Below are positions 11,701 to 24,200 of a stretch of DNA of 64,000 bases, piece by piece. The position numbers were made by a program, and so were the translations under genes. This DNA comes from Bursaphelenchus xylophilus (taxonomy: Eukaryota > Nematoda > Chromadorea > Rhabditida > Aphelenchoididae). Below the pieces are notes generated by a model, which was not told the DNA's origin, ran no database searches, and was given only the letters and a program-made list of their open reading frames with translations. Position 1 is the stretch's first letter. Every line of letters begins with the position of its first letter. Where the stretch lies: contig CAJFCV020000003.1 in NCBI GenBank assembly GCA_904066235.2, forward strand, positions 2,046,001-2,110,000, in the 5' to 3' direction.

Positions 11701-12837
11701 GAAAACGAACGTGGGTTTCGCTTCCGATCCAAGACGAGTGCGGATTTTCGAGAACCACGTTGTTTTTTCGTCACAAACTGGAGTGCAATTCTCTGTGTAA
11801 AGTTTAAACAAACGAACAAAGTTTAAGAGGAGACAATATGCAGCAAATTCATACTGTTTTTACTGCAAAATTTTGAGATTTTTTTTGAAAATTTTTCAGT
11901 TGTTGCTTCACACATAAAAGTGCTGTTTTTGAGCGGACGAGCAGAAAAAGGCTGGGAACTTAGTCTGGAGAAAGGGGTCTTTTCTGGGCCATAGCTATCT
12001 GCGAAATATTTTTTAAATTTAATATTTACCTTGCACGTCATTCCGTACTTTTGGGAGACAACCGGTCTCCGCGACTTTTTCAATTTTTTTCGGAATGCGC
12101 TTTCTTTTTCTTTCCATATCTCGCTAGCCGTTTCCGCTAGAAGGCCGACATTGGGCTTGGCAGTATTGTAAAAAGCTGGCTTTCAGAAAATACAAATATT
12201 GTAAGGACCCCCGCAGCATAAAATTTCCGATGACAATTGAAAAAATCTCATTTTTAAAACTTCTGCAACCCAGAAGTGCAGGTTGCATGATCGTATTGAC
12301 AAATTTCATCTTGTCTATGTGTGTCAAATTCGATTCTCTGCAAGAGCGCCAGAATGCCGTGTGTTGGGCTTCCTCATAAAAGGCCTCCTTTCCACTGAAT
12401 ATTAGGGTGTCCCATAAGTCTTGTGTATTTTTTAGGTCATCGATTTCTGCGAATTCTTTTGAGCTTTGAGACGTATTACGAGGTATGTTGGATGCAAGCC
12501 TTTGAAGCTCAGAAATCGCGCTTTTAAACCATGTATAGCAAGGCTGGAAAAAATCCAGCCGCTACCCGCTATACCCCAATATTGAACTAGATATTAAAAA
12601 TCATTGGTCAAATTTCATATTATTGGTTACGCCTCCATTCGCCCTCATTGGAACGCCTCTGCTGACGTGATGCATTCTTCGCTGTCAAAAATTTTGAAAA
12701 AATATTGCATTATCTTCAAAGCCCCACAGTGAGAGGGGGTTTTTTTTGACACAAGACGCAGGTCTTGTCTTGAAAAAACTTGGCTTACAATCGAAAAAAA
12801 AATTTTTTGCGACTTGACAAATCCTTAGCTCACAGTT
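11701..12837. other. intergenic, no gene recognised
   Basis: Moderately AT-rich. Short open frames on both strands (for example 11823-12083 minus, 12124-12327 minus) lack a recognisable domain or splice context. Confidence 0.4.
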
Positions 12838-13065
12838 TGTAAAATTTTACAAGGAAAGTACTTCTGTGGGGTATGGAGTTACAGGTCGAGACATATATCA
12901 AAAACTTCGCAAAATTTTTTTGATTCAGAACATGCAAAAACGTGAGGATTTTTTCATCCTTACAGACCAAAATTAGACAGCTAATTAAAAAAATTTTGCG
13001 ATCATTTGATGTATGTCTCGACCTGTAACTCCACACCCCATAGAAGTACTTTCCTTGTAAAAAAA
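12838..13065. repeat. 225-bp hairpin
   Basis: The left arm CAAGGAAAGTACTTCTGTGG...GGTCGAGACATA and the right arm TATGTCTCGACCTGTAACTC...AGTACTTTCCTTG are near-perfect inverses of about 75 bases with a ~65-base loop. No coding capacity. Confidence 0.8.
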
Positions 13066-13539
13066 TGATGACTTTTTGGCACTTTGTGTACCTCCTTTCT
13101 TTTATCAAAATTTCAGCGTCGCATTTTACAAATTTTTCCAGTAAAATTGAACTTTAAATCTTGGTCTACAAAATCTTGCTTACTTCCTGGTCAAGACAAA
13201 AAATCAAAAAATCGCAAGCATGCGAACGGCCAACACTCTTTTTTTTGCTCATCCGCTCTCAAAGTGATCTCTGACAACGCAGCAAACTGATCTCTGCAAA
13301 ATGAATTCGAACAAGACATGAACAAGCTGAGATATTCAAATGAATTAAGACTCGTTGATCTCGGTTGAAAGTTTAGGGCTTTTCCGGCCTCTCAAGTGGA
13401 TGCAAGGCTGTCAATTGACGTCTCAAAGGAACGTTTCAAAACCTTGAGGAGTTCGAGAAATCGTCCTGAAGGTTTGTGGTTTTGTTCTTGCTCTTTAACT
13501 TGTAAAAGTGCAAAGGATGTGCGGATTTTTTTTAAAAAA

Positions 13540-14330
13540 TTTTTTTGATCAAAGTTTTGTCAAATTTGGCCTACGTATTTTACAGCGGCCACATATCAAT
13601 GGCTGAAAATTTTAGCTCACGCTTTGCAGGCAATTTATGGGATATGATTAAAAATCATGTTGTTTTAGGGACTAAAGTAATGTTTTTGATAAAAAAACAG
13701 TGATGTAGATTAAGATACTAAAATTTTTGGGTTTTAAATGTCAGAAAAATTGAAATTATATACGAAAAAATATCAAAAATTTCGAAAAAATCAAAAAAAC
13801 TCAGTTTTTTGATGATTTTAAAAAAAATTTCAAATGAAAATTGCTCGAGGCACTTTTTTCAGATTTTCTTGAAACTTGGCCCATATACTTTGTCTAGGCC
13901 ACTTATCAATTGCTGAAATTTATAGCGTTCAATTTGCCGCCAGAGCCGAGATATTGAACGATTTTTGCGGTTGAGAGAGTACGCAAAATGCGGAGAGCGG
14001 TCAGAGAAGACACCTTTTGGCCGTGTTTTTCCAAATTTCGTGCGGAAAAAATTGATTTTTTTGTGGAAAAATTACGCTCTACAGTAGAAATAGTCATAGA
14101 TATTTTCATGCCAAAATTTATAACAATCGTTGCCGAGTACGTATATACATGCAAATTTAGGATAAAATAAAAAATTTTCTGACATACGACCTAGTCTTAC
14201 AGGGAAGAGCAACAAATCGTGACGCTAGGGCCAATTTTTGACCGAAAAATCTCGATTTCCTCTGCAAAACGCGATCTACGAGTGTTGCATACGTCTTTGA
14301 AAAAGATGATTTTTACGTATCTCGCTTCAA
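13540..14330. repeat. dispersed repeat block, related to 27.7-28.2 kb and to the 450-bp family
   Basis: The segment 13625-13995 is the inverse of 27835-28200. Shared phrases include 'aaaatcatgttgttttaggga', 'gtgatgtagattaagatact' and 'cttggcccatatactttgtc'. From 13845 it continues into the 450-bp inverted-repeat family (CCGAGATATTGAAC, GAGAGAGTACGC). Confidence 0.8.
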
Positions 14331-14649
14331 ATTTCATAAAAATCCAAGTGCCAAACAGCTCGCTCCTTGTCTGGAAATTCTAAGCTCCCTTACAAAATGA
14401 CGTTTATTTTGTCCATTTCCCATCAAAAGTTGATAGGTAAACATGCGCATTTGTACCGTGTTTTCTCTTCTCCACCACAAAAGGGACCGATCCCGGTCCG
14501 GCGGGGTCAAAGGCCGTCGATTAGGGGATTGTAGGATAAGGAGAGTCCGACTCTTTGAAAGGCTCAAGTTTTTGTTTGCATTGTCTGTCGGACTTGTAAA
14601 TATAGAACTTGAAATGAATTGCCAAAAAAGGGATTAAAGTGTGTTTTTT

Positions 14650-15180
14650 ATTTTTTTATGATTTGTAAATTGTAGACTTTTAGAGAGTATATAAATCTGT
14701 CTTGTTATGTAAGTCATCCTTTTTGCGGTAATAAACTATTTTGTGAGGGATTTGGGATGTTAAACTTGATGTCATGTATAGCCATAGATAAGGTCAGAAC
14801 TTGCGGGAATGGTGAAACTGAGGGGCGAATATCAACGTAAAAGCCGAGAAAGAGCAGTAAAAAACACCTGTTTATATTATTTGGTCAAAAAAATTTCAAA
14901 TTTTGAATTTCCCGCCAATTTTTGGCATTGTGTTTTAGGGTTCGGAATCGATTCAAAACACTTTGAAATGGCAAAATATGAGGGCAATGGACATAATTTT
15001 ACCGAAAAACCTCAAAAAATCGAAAATTAAATGGAAAATATTTGAATTTCCCGCCAATTTTTGGCATTATGTTTTATGGTCTGAAAAGCCTTAGGAAAGC
15101 ATTTCTAGAGATTTTTTGGCTTTTTTATAACTGTTACACACCTCGAAAAGTGATAAACGTCTGAACACTTTGACTCTTTG
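14650..15180 (+). repeat. direct duplication, copy 2
   Basis: Second copy of the 11165-11700 segment, about 3.5 kb downstream, with its own AATAAA near 14730 but no carrier coding sequence next to it. Sequence identity looks moderate-high with small indels. Confidence 0.8.
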
Positions 15181-15734
15181 TTTGAAAAGCTCTCCTCATT
15201 TTGTGTGCTGTCTCGTCGGCAAAGGTCTTTGAATATCTCGGCTGTCCTTGCAAAGTGAAAGCTAAAATTTTCAGGGATTGCTATACGATTGATGTGTAAA
15301 ATCTGGATAAAATTTGAAAAAAAATCTAGGCATTGCAATTCTAGCACTTACCATGCACTTTTCCTTTCGTATTTTCGAGATTTTTCTTCGCTGAACCACC
15401 GATTATTAATGCCGGTCCAACTTTTCAAAGGTTTCTGGTTCCATGTTGCCTCTAAGCCTCCGTTAATGCCCGGAGGTCACATGGAAATTCTTGTCGGAGG
15501 TGCAGAAAGAGCTTTGGGGAACCCTCCTCGATTATGCAGATCCCTTTGACTTTTCGCTGACAACTCTCTTTCATCATTGCTGAGGCCGAAATCTTCTCGG
15601 GATTTCCATCCTGATCATTTGTACTCGGCCTCGTGACCTTACAAATAGCCTACGATTCGCCGTGATGCACGGAGTTGTTGACGCAAATTGGGGATTTTGC
15701 TCGGTTGCAAAGACTTGGAAATGGCGGAGTTGTA
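15181..15734. other. intergenic, no gene recognised
   Basis: A slightly GC-richer segment near 15400-15560 has an open frame (15289-15549 plus) without any recognisable motif. Confidence 0.35.
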
Positions 15735-16015
15735 GTGGTTAGATTTTCTTCAAATTTTGCCTAGATGATCTGTATGGGGGATGTTTTAATGATTGAAATT
15801 TTTAGCTCGCGTTTTGCTGCGGCAGCCGAGATATTGAACCATCTTTGGGGCCGAGAGAGTACCGGGAATGGGGAGAGCAGACAGAAAAAATAGTTTTTTG
15901 GCCGTATCTTTGCTAGTTTCGTGCGGAAAAAAATCATTTTTTGCGAAAATGTTACTCTCTGCACCAAAAATAAGACAAAATTTTTCATGAAAAAAGATCG
16001 CAAAAAATCTCAATT
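15735..16015. repeat. 450-bp inverted-repeat family, partial copy
   Basis: Contains GCCGAGATATTGAACCATCT, GAGAGAGTACCGGGAATGGG and TTTCGTGCGGAAAAAAAT, in the same order as other copies. Left and right termini not both present. Confidence 0.75.
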
Positions 16016-16047
16016 TTTTTTAAATTTACACAATTTTTAGAAGATCT

Positions 16048-16503
16048 TACAGGGGAAGTACCCTGTAAGAAGTGCGACCCTCGGATTTTGATGAAACTTG
16101 GCACAAATTTAGAATAATTTTTTCTAGGATATAAGCGAGAATCCTAGCTCGCGCTTTGCAAAAACTACCGAGATTTTTAGATCGAAAGTCGGCCAAAATT
16201 TGAGACTTTTTGCCGAATTTCGGGACGAAAAGTTTCATGCCTATTTCTATCATAGAGGGTAATGTTTCCACAAAAAATCAATTCTTTCCGCGCAAAACTA
16301 GCGGAGTTATGGCCAAAAAGGTGTTTTCTCTCTGACCGCTCTCCACGTTTAGCGTTCCCTCTCGGCGGTAAAAATCGTTCGATATCTCGGCAGCACCCGC
16401 AAAACGCGAGCTAAAACTTTCAGGAATTGATATTTAGTCCATGCCCGACGTGTGTGCAAAATTTAAAGAAAATCCGAGCGTCGCACTTGGGGTACTTCCC
16501 TTT
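16048..16503. repeat. 450-bp inverted-repeat element, full copy
   Basis: Left end ACAGGGGAAGTACC...GTGCGACC; right end GAGCGTCGCACTTGGGGTAC followed by TTCCC. Internal phrases GCTCGCGCTTTGC, CCGAGATTTTTAGATCG and GACCGCTCTCCACGTTTAGC recur in the other copies. No transposase. A non-autonomous foldback element is the simplest reading. Confidence 0.8.
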
Positions 16504-16504
16504 G

Positions 16505-17236
16505 TATATGTGCTATTCTTATAAAAGTGATCAAACGTTACCATAAGTTACCACGAAGGTACCCTAAACATGTTAGTACATTTTAAACCAATTTTTTTAC
16601 ATATTTTTTTGCGGCTTTATCCATTTTTGAAAATATTTTGATAAAATACGTTATATTCTATCAAAAAACAAAAAAAACCCCCATTTTTGGCAAAGCGTTA
16701 AAACGCTATCCCAAAAATTCAAATTTCAGCAAATTTTACAAATCGTGTCATATCTTTTTTTAAATAAGTCCAAAATAAAAAATTCTTTTTGCTTTCGATT
16801 AGTAACAACATTTTTAAGATTTTTGTGACAAAAAACATCAAAATCAAAAAAATTTATTTTTTTGACATTTTTTGACCAAAAAATAAAATTCAAGATTTTG
16901 ATGTCTTTTTTCACGAAAGCCTTAAAAATGTTGTTACTAATCGAAAGCAAAAAGAATTTTTTATTTTGGACTTATTTAAAAAAAGATATGACACGATTTG
17001 TAAAATTTGCTGAAATTTGAATTTTTGGGATAGCGTTTTAACGCTTTGCCAAAAATGGGGGTTTTTTTTGTTTTTTGATAGAATATAACGTATTTTATCA
17101 AAATATTTTCAAAAATGGATAAAGCCGCAAAACAATATGTAAAAAAATTGGTTTAAAATATACTAACATGTTTAGGGTACTTTCGTGGTAACTTATGGTA
17201 ACATTTGATAACTTTTATAAGAATAGCACATATACA
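16505..17236. repeat. 730-bp near-perfect hairpin
   Basis: The left arm starts near 16505 with ATATGTGCTATTCTTATAAA. The right arm ends near 17236 with its inverse. Arms of ~310 bases are almost identical (only scattered differences such as GAAGGTACCC / GGGTACTTTC) around a ~110-base AT-rich centre. It abuts the preceding 450-bp element directly. Confidence 0.9.
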
Positions 17237-17394
17237 GAAAAAATCCTCTTAAAATTTACTACTATATACCTTTTTCCATTTTTGAATTGAGCTATCCTAT
17301 AAAAAAATACGAATAAATAAAAAAATCCGCAATTCCTTTTGCATCAACCTAGTTATCTCTGGAAATCATCACCAAAAATGTCTCAAATGGTCAT

Positions 17395-17860
17395 CAAATT
17401 CCGGAAAATTTTAGCTTGCGATTTACTGGGAACGCCGAGATATTCAACAATCTTTGCCACTGAGAGAGTACGCGGAATGGGGAGAGAGGGCAGAGAAAAA
17501 AATTTTTGGCCTTATCTTTGTCAATTTCGTGTGGAAAAAGATGACTTTTTTTGTGGAAACACTGCTCTCTACAGTAGAAATACAGTGAGGGACCTGATCC
17601 AATGGCAAAAAACGTCTCCTTTTGCATCCCGGAAGGGGCCAAAATGACTCCAAACCCTTCCCGTCTCTAAGCTAAAAAACTCCGCTTTGAAAAGCGCGCC
17701 CTTTCCTTCAAGGCGGGCTCTTCAAATCGGGGTTTTTTAGTTTAGAGAAGGGAAGGGTTTGGAGACATTTTGGTCCCTTCCGGGATGCAAAAAAAGTCGT
17801 TTTTTGCCATTGGATCCCGTCCCTCACTGTAAGACTGATTTTTATTGTGGAAAGATTTTA
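17395..17860. repeat. 450-bp family partial copy interrupted by a MITE
   Basis: 17395-17580 carries the family phrases (CCGAGATATTCAACAATC, GAGAGAGTACGCGGAATGGG). It is broken at CTACAGTAGAAATA by MITE copy 3 and partly resumes after it. The nesting gives relative age: the MITE is younger than this copy. Confidence 0.7.
17581..17831. mobile_element. hairpin MITE, copy 3
   Basis: Ends TACAGTGAGGGACCTGATCC and GGATCCCGTCCCTCACTGTA. The CAGTG end flanked by TA fits Tc1/mariner-type insertion at TA. Internal arms read GCATCCCGGAAGGGGCC and its inverse. Best-preserved copy. Confidence 0.9.
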
Positions 17861-18496
17861 AAAATGAATTATTCCAAATTTGCATTGAAACTTCAAAACC
17901 TAAGGGCCACATTCCAGGACAATTCAAGGCTTCATGAGCATTGATTTTACAGATTTTGAGCTTTTAGGCTTTAGTCTTTCATCGGTCTAGCCTTTGGTTT
18001 TGACCGTGAAACTTGTATTTGTTTATCTTTAAAAATGAAGAGTTTGGGATACATTTGAACTCCTGGGCCTCTTGAAAGCCATCCAGTGACGCAAAACATG
18101 TTGAACAACCTCAATGGTACGATAAAGCCTCTGCAGAACAACTTGTAAGCTACCAAAGAAATGTGTTCGTTATGCAGAGGCTTTGTTTTACAAAGGTTTA
18201 TTTTGGCTTACAGTAAATATTACGTATATCAGTCTGTCGGGAAAATAATGAGCGCAATGTCGCTGTGCCGACCGCGCCACCGCACGTCAAACTGAAATAA
18301 GCTAACGGCAGTCCGGTGTATGGATTGGTAATTTGCCAAAAAAAGACGCGAAAAAACGTTTTGTCGGGGAAGAAATGGGGATTTTTTGGGGCGAGAGAGT
18401 ACGTTTTTGCGTGTCTTTTTCTCTCTTTCTCTGCGAAATCAAGACGAAGTGTAAAAAACCGATAGCGAAGGGTCTATTCCGGTCACCGGACTCCTC
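17861..18496. other. intergenic, no gene recognised
   Basis: Only short open frames (for example 18302-18514 minus) without recognisable motifs. Confidence 0.35.
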
Positions 18497-18930
18497 ACAG
18501 GGGAAGTACTCCAAGTGCGACGCTCAGATTTTCTTTAAATTTTGCACACACGTCGGGTATGGACTAAATTTCAATTCCTGAAAGTTTTAGCTCGCGCTTT
18601 GCGGGCGCCGCCGAGATATCGAAAGATTTTTGCCGCCGAGAGAGCACGCTAAACGTGGAGAGCGGTAAGAAAAAAAAGCGCTTTTTGGCCATAACTTCGT
18701 CACTTTCGCACGGAAAAAATTGATTTTTTGTGGAAACATTACTCTCTATGATAGAAATAGGCATGAAACTTTTCGTCCCGAAATTCGGCAAAAAGTCTGA
18801 AATTTTCGCCGACTTTCGATCTAAAAATCTTGGTAGTTTTTGCAAAGCGCGTGCTAGAATTCTCGCTTATATCCTAGAAAAAATTATTCTAAATTTGTGC
18901 CAAGTTTCATCAAAATCTGAGATGTTGCTG
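18497..18930. repeat. 450-bp inverted-repeat element, copy in opposite orientation
   Basis: Starts ACAGGGGAAGTACTCCAAGT, then GCGACGCTCAGATTT. Internal phrases run in the order opposite to 16048-16503. Ends near CCAAGTTTCATCAAAATCTG without the outer terminus, so truncated on the right. Confidence 0.8.
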
Positions 18931-19961
18931 AAAATTCAGATTGGTTTATACTGCGACGCGATAGGAATTTGATAGTATCTTTTTTTTAATTTGTTTTGCA
19001 AATTTCAAAAATAGCATTTTCCAAAATTTATTTCCCAATAGCCCTGCTTTTTATTAGCATGTCCAAAATCACTGTTCTTCTCTTAATTTTATTGCTTGTT
19101 TTTCCAAACTTTTCATTCTCTTATTGTTTCTATGCACTTGAAGGCATTCCTAATTCAAGTGAGGACCCAAATCTGTCACGTATGGGGAAAACCCTCAGGG
19201 CAAAAATTTTTTGTTTTTGGAACACTTGTTCGCCGAGCTGACATTGATCTTAATCCGAAGACTTGATTCGACATTTTTCGTTGTTTTTGAACCCTTAGGG
19301 CCAAATGTCCGAAAACGCAAAAAAAAATCTCGCTCTTTCTCTGCTCCCCTCTCTTTTTGTGTGCTCTTTTTGGCCGGGAAATCGCGCTAATTTATGCGAA
19401 AAACCATCCTCGAACCTTCGATTGTCAAGGTCATGGAAGCCCTGCGGCCATTGACACTCGGCTTTTGGTTAGGGGTTAAGAGCCGCTGAAGAGGGGTGGC
19501 TGATCGAGAGGATTTTCGAATTTTTTGAATTTTAAAATCAAAATTTTGGAAAAATTATTCGAGTTGTTGCTGCCACATTGTTGAGGGGTCTTTGGTGGGG
19601 TTGAAAGGTTCAGTTGGAGAGGTTTCCATGGTAAAGGGGTTCCATTGAGGAGGATAATTTCGCAAACTCCAACGACTTTTTGCCGCGACTACTCCAAGTG
19701 CGACGCTGAAGTTTTCGCTAAATTTTGCGTCGGACATAGGCCATAGACTTAATGTCTGATTGTAAGAATTTTAGCTCGCGCTCGAGACTTCATATATTTT
19801 CATGAGACTAATTGTAGCTCCTGGCAATCAGAGCGGCCAAACAGAAAACACCTTTTGGCTATACCCCTGTTAATTTCGCTTGGAACTTTTTGATTTTTTA
19901 TGAAACCTTTATGGGCTGAAAAAAGTTGAAAGCTTTCACAAAAGTTTTATTTACCCGGCTT
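18931..19961. other. intergenic, no gene recognised
   Basis: AT-rich. 19690-19760 has a fragment of the 450-bp family end (CTCCAAGTGCGACGCTGAAG). No domain-bearing open frame. Confidence 0.4.
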
Positions 19962-20215
19962 ACAAGGGAAGTACCCCAAGTGCGACGCTCAGATTTTGAT
20001 GAAACCTGGCGCAAATTAACAAAAATCTTTTATAAGTCATATGCGAGACCCCAAGCTCGCGCTTTGCAGAAACGACCGAGATTTCTAAGTCAAAAGTTGG
20101 CAAAAATGTAACGCTTGTTTGCGAATTTCGGCACCAAAAATTTCTTGTCCATTTCTACCGTAAAGGGCTTCCACAAAAATCAGTTTTTTTCCGTGAGAAA
20201 CTTGCTTTTCGAACT
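19962..20215. repeat. 450-bp inverted-repeat family, truncated copy
   Basis: Starts ACAAGGGAAGTACCCCAAGT, then GCGACGCTCAGATTTTGATG, and is lost after about 20215. Confidence 0.75.
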
Positions 20216-20339
20216 GGGAAGGTTCAATTCTTTTAAATCTTTGACGCGACACCCAAACCAGTCAAATAATTATTATTATGTCTCTGGAAGTCTTTGGCTC
20301 TCACTTGAACCAAGCTTCCTCAGGGAACCGTCTTTTAAT

Positions 20340-20795
20340 CACAGGGGAAGTACCCAAGTGCGACGCTCAGATTTTGATGAAACTTGGCACAAATTTAGAA
20401 TAATTTTTTCTAAGATATATGCGAGAATCCTAGCTCGCGCTTTGCAGAAATAACCGAGATTTTTATATCGAAAGTCGGCCAAAATTTAGGACCTTTTGCC
20501 GAATTTTGGCACGAAAAGTTTTATGCCTGTTTCAACCGTAAAAGGTAATCTTTCTACAAAAAATCAAATTTTTCCGCACAAAACCGCCAAAGTCATGGCC
20601 AAAAAGCGCTTTTCTCTCTGACCGCTCTCCACGTTTAGCGTGCTCTCTCGGCGGCAAAAATTGTTCGATATCTTGGCGAAAAAGCGCGAGCTAAAACTTT
20701 CAGGAATTGATATTTGGTCCATACCCAACTTGTGTGTAAAATTTAAAGAAAATCTGAGCGTCGCACTTGGAGTATAATACTTTCCCTGTCAATTT
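20340..20795. repeat. 450-bp inverted-repeat element, full copy
   Basis: Left end ACAGGGGAAGTACCCAAGTG and right end CACTTGGAGTATAATACTTT followed by CCCTGT, inverse of each other apart from small insertions. Internal phrases as in 16048-16503 and in the same order. Confidence 0.85.
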
Positions 20796-20882
20796 TATCT
20801 TTCGTTTATAGTATTCGCGACCTTTGAATAGCACCGTAAAAGTCGCCGATTATTCGATTTGTCGTTGCCACTGTTTAAAAGA

Positions 20883-21115
20883 TACGGTGACGGACCTGAT
20901 CCATTTTGCATCCGGGAAGTCTTAAAAAATGTGGCAAAATACCTCCATCTCCAACTAAAAACTCCGTTTTGAAGGGCTTCCCTCATAAAAAGATTGGGCG
21001 AGCTTTTGAAATCGGAGCTTTTTCATGTAGAAAGGGAGGTATCTTGCCACATTTTGTGATGCTAACCGGATGCAAAATGGTACGCTTTTTGCACTGGATC
21101 AGGTCCGTCACTGTA
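20883..21115. mobile_element. hairpin MITE, copy 4, at the 5' flank of the SLC17 gene
   Basis: Ends TACGGTGACGGACCTGATCC and GGATCAGGTCCGTCACTGTA. The left arm lacks the GGCAAAAAACGTACC segment present in other copies, so a small deletion. The right end lies only 89 bases from the ATG at 21205, so the element may form part of the promoter or 5' UTR. Confidence 0.88.
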
Positions 21116-21204
21116 CGACCCTTCATCACTCAGATTAACAACAATTCTTTTAGAAACATCACTTACATTTTTTGTCATATTTGAACCACATATACGACGG
21201 TTAA

Positions 21205-24200
21205 ATGAGCAAGCAGAAGGCAGCAAAGCCCGCGGAATTGGACCCGGTTTCTCTGGAGGAGAATGAGATTCCAATTGAGGCGTATGGCACTCCGGTAGAC
21301 CTTGACGCGCCCGCTGAAAGTCAGTCCGCAGAGACTGCGAAGAGCTCGGGAGTGAAGAAAAAAGAGGGCCAACAAGATGGGGATGACTATGAGTACACCG
21401 ACTCGAGTGATGACGACGATGCTGACGATGAAAACGACTCCGACGAGACGCTGAAAAATCCTAAAGAGTCGGTAATCCGAGTCAATGAAACAAATGGGAC
21501 GACCAAGAATTTGGACGAAAATGGAGGCCACAACGACAAGCGGAGAGACTCGAAAAAAGATGATAAAGATGAACAGTCAAAAGACAAGGAAGGTAAAGAA
21601 GATGATAAAGAAAAGAAGGACGAGAACGCAGACGAAACCGCCGAGAACACAGCCACCAACGGCAAACACAGCGGGCTGCTAGAGGGGATGGATCCAGTCA
21701 CTGGTGATTACATAAGGCCCAAGAATTGGGACACGTTGCCAAAGCCCGAAAAGGAGGTGGAGAGGGAAGAGGAGAAGCCAAGAACTCGAATGGGCAAGAG
21801 GAAAAGAGAGAAGAGTGGGCTGAGGAGATCGCGGTCGGTAAGAAAAAAGGGTCAATTGTCGTTGTAATCGCAACTCATGTCACTATGCATAAACAAGAAG
21901 TCTTGCATATGTCTTATAGAAAAATACTCTCAATTTGAGCCAAGTTTCATTAAAATCTGAGCGTCGTATCTCGAGTACAGAGTTTTTTTGCCACATTTTT
22001 CGATACTTCCCGGATGAATGGCGTTTTTTGCCACTGGATCAGGTTCTCCCCTTCAATAAATCCGATTTTTAGCTCTCGCGACGAGTCCTGGACACAGTCT
22101 CCAACAAGAGTCGGACCGATGACTCGGATGAAGAAGAGGCCGGCACCGGGAATTGGCTGTTCGGCAATAGGATTCGCTTTACCATCATGCTCATCTCCAC
22201 GTTATGTTTATCTTCAATCTTGTCCAACATTTTGACGTTTAATTTCACATTCATTTGCATGGCAGGCGAGAAGCCTCCTCATTACGAGAACTTGACCAGT
22301 AAGTGATGAAAACTTGGCCAATGAAGACGACTTTTGTTTAGAGTTGCAACAAGAACAAAGCGGCTACAAACCGCATTTGGATTACACATCCGGCGAGAGG
22401 AGTGCACTTTTTATGTCGGTGGCCGTGGGCGCATTGATTGCCGTGTTCCCGATGACCGTTGCGTTGAATAAATATGGCTCAAGGTATGAGAGAAGACAAA
22501 GAAGCCAAAACATTTTGCCTTCGGACTTTTTGAGTCAATGACAGTTCGGTCGACGCAAGATCGGTTGATAGGCGGGGTAGAGTAGGGGGAGGCCAAAAAA
22601 GTGGTAGGAGGTGCATACGAGGCTGAATGCCTAAGGACATGCCAATGTATTTTACTCTACAAAAAATCACAAAAAGTTTGCGTCAACTCTCTCCCCGTCT
22701 CGTTGGGTCAACTGTTTCTTCCCGGCGGAAACTTGGCGAAGACATAAAACATGAATATTTTTTAAATTTTATAAATATCTAGCCTAGTTTTACTGCCATT
22801 GGGCTAGCATAGAAAGACGAAAAAATCCTCGAAAACGAAGAACCATGGGGTTTGTTTGGATTTTATTGATGTAATACATGCAAAACACCTCAAAAATAGA
22901 TGATAAACTGGCCTGGGACCCGATCAATCTTCTAATTTCTAGTCATTGGGCTTTCTCCTAGCCTCTATGCATACTAGTCCATCCGGAAAGTCGCTGGAGT
23001 GATTTCGGCGGCATGCACTGTCCGAAAAAACAAAATTCATTTTGTACCTTGCAAATAGGCTTTTTTCGGCTGTCGCTTGCACCTTCAACTTTACTTGCAC
23101 CGCAAAAACCCCAAAAATCACACCATCGACTTTCCGGAAAGCCTACTACTCGAGATGCCTTCGACCCGAACTGTCGTTGACCCAAAAACTCGTAGTGCCA
23201 AAAAATTGCCGTTTTCAGGATGACCTTCGGAATGCTGGGCCTTATCTCCACCATAGCGACATACCTCATCCCCGTCTCGGCGAACACCTCCTTCTGGATG
23301 ATGTTGATAATGCGAGGGATTCAAGGCGTCGGGTTTTCGGCCTGTCTTCCCGTGATGGGCTCGATCACCTCGCATTGGTCGACATTAAAACAGAATGGAA
23401 TTTTCATCGCCATTCTTTCGAGTTTCTTCCAAATAGCGCCCATTTTTACCATGCCGATTTCCGGGGAACTTTGCACATCCGCATTGGGATGGGAGTCGGT
23501 CTACTATCTTCACGGCACAGTCTGTTTGATACTGTTCATTATTTTCATCCTCTACCATCGCAACAGCCCGCACAAACATCCGATGATGAATCGGAAGGAA
23601 TTGGTTAAAGTCTACTTTGGCAAAGGCTCGATTTATTCGGGGCCTGGCCGCGAGAACACGCGGAAAAAGTCGCGAAAAGTCCCATACAAGGCCATGTATT
23701 CGGACCATGCGATATGGGCGATTCTTGTGGCAGCGTTCGGAAATTTCATGGGCACTCAGCTCTCGCTGCAGTTCATTCCCACCTACTTGAATAAGGTATG
23801 AAGTTGAATGCAATTTCAACGATTTCAACGCATTTCAGGTCCTTGGTTTGCCGATTGAGCAGACCGGAGTGGCGTCCGCCATCTCTCCCGTCATCATGTT
23901 CTTCATCAAGCTGGTCGCCGGCCAATCCTCCGACAAGATCACGTTCATCTCGGACGAGTGGAAGTTGCGCATCTACAACAGTCTTTCCTGCGGAATGATG
24001 GGCGTTCTCTTCATCATATTGGCGAGTTTGGACCCGCGCACCAATCCCAGTCTGTGCATGGTGGGTGTAGATTTTTTTGGCTTTTTTCTTCTTATAACGT
24101 AGTGGTTGAGCAACTCTTCCCCTTTTCTGAACTTTCCCCCAATCTGAACTGTCCCCCTTTTTCAACTCTCCCCCAAAAAAGACGGAACTCTCCCCCTTTT

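Noticed and set aside
21387..21701. Ser-rich minus-strand open frame
   Set aside because: Antisense of the Asp/Glu/Lys-rich first exon of the SLC17 gene.
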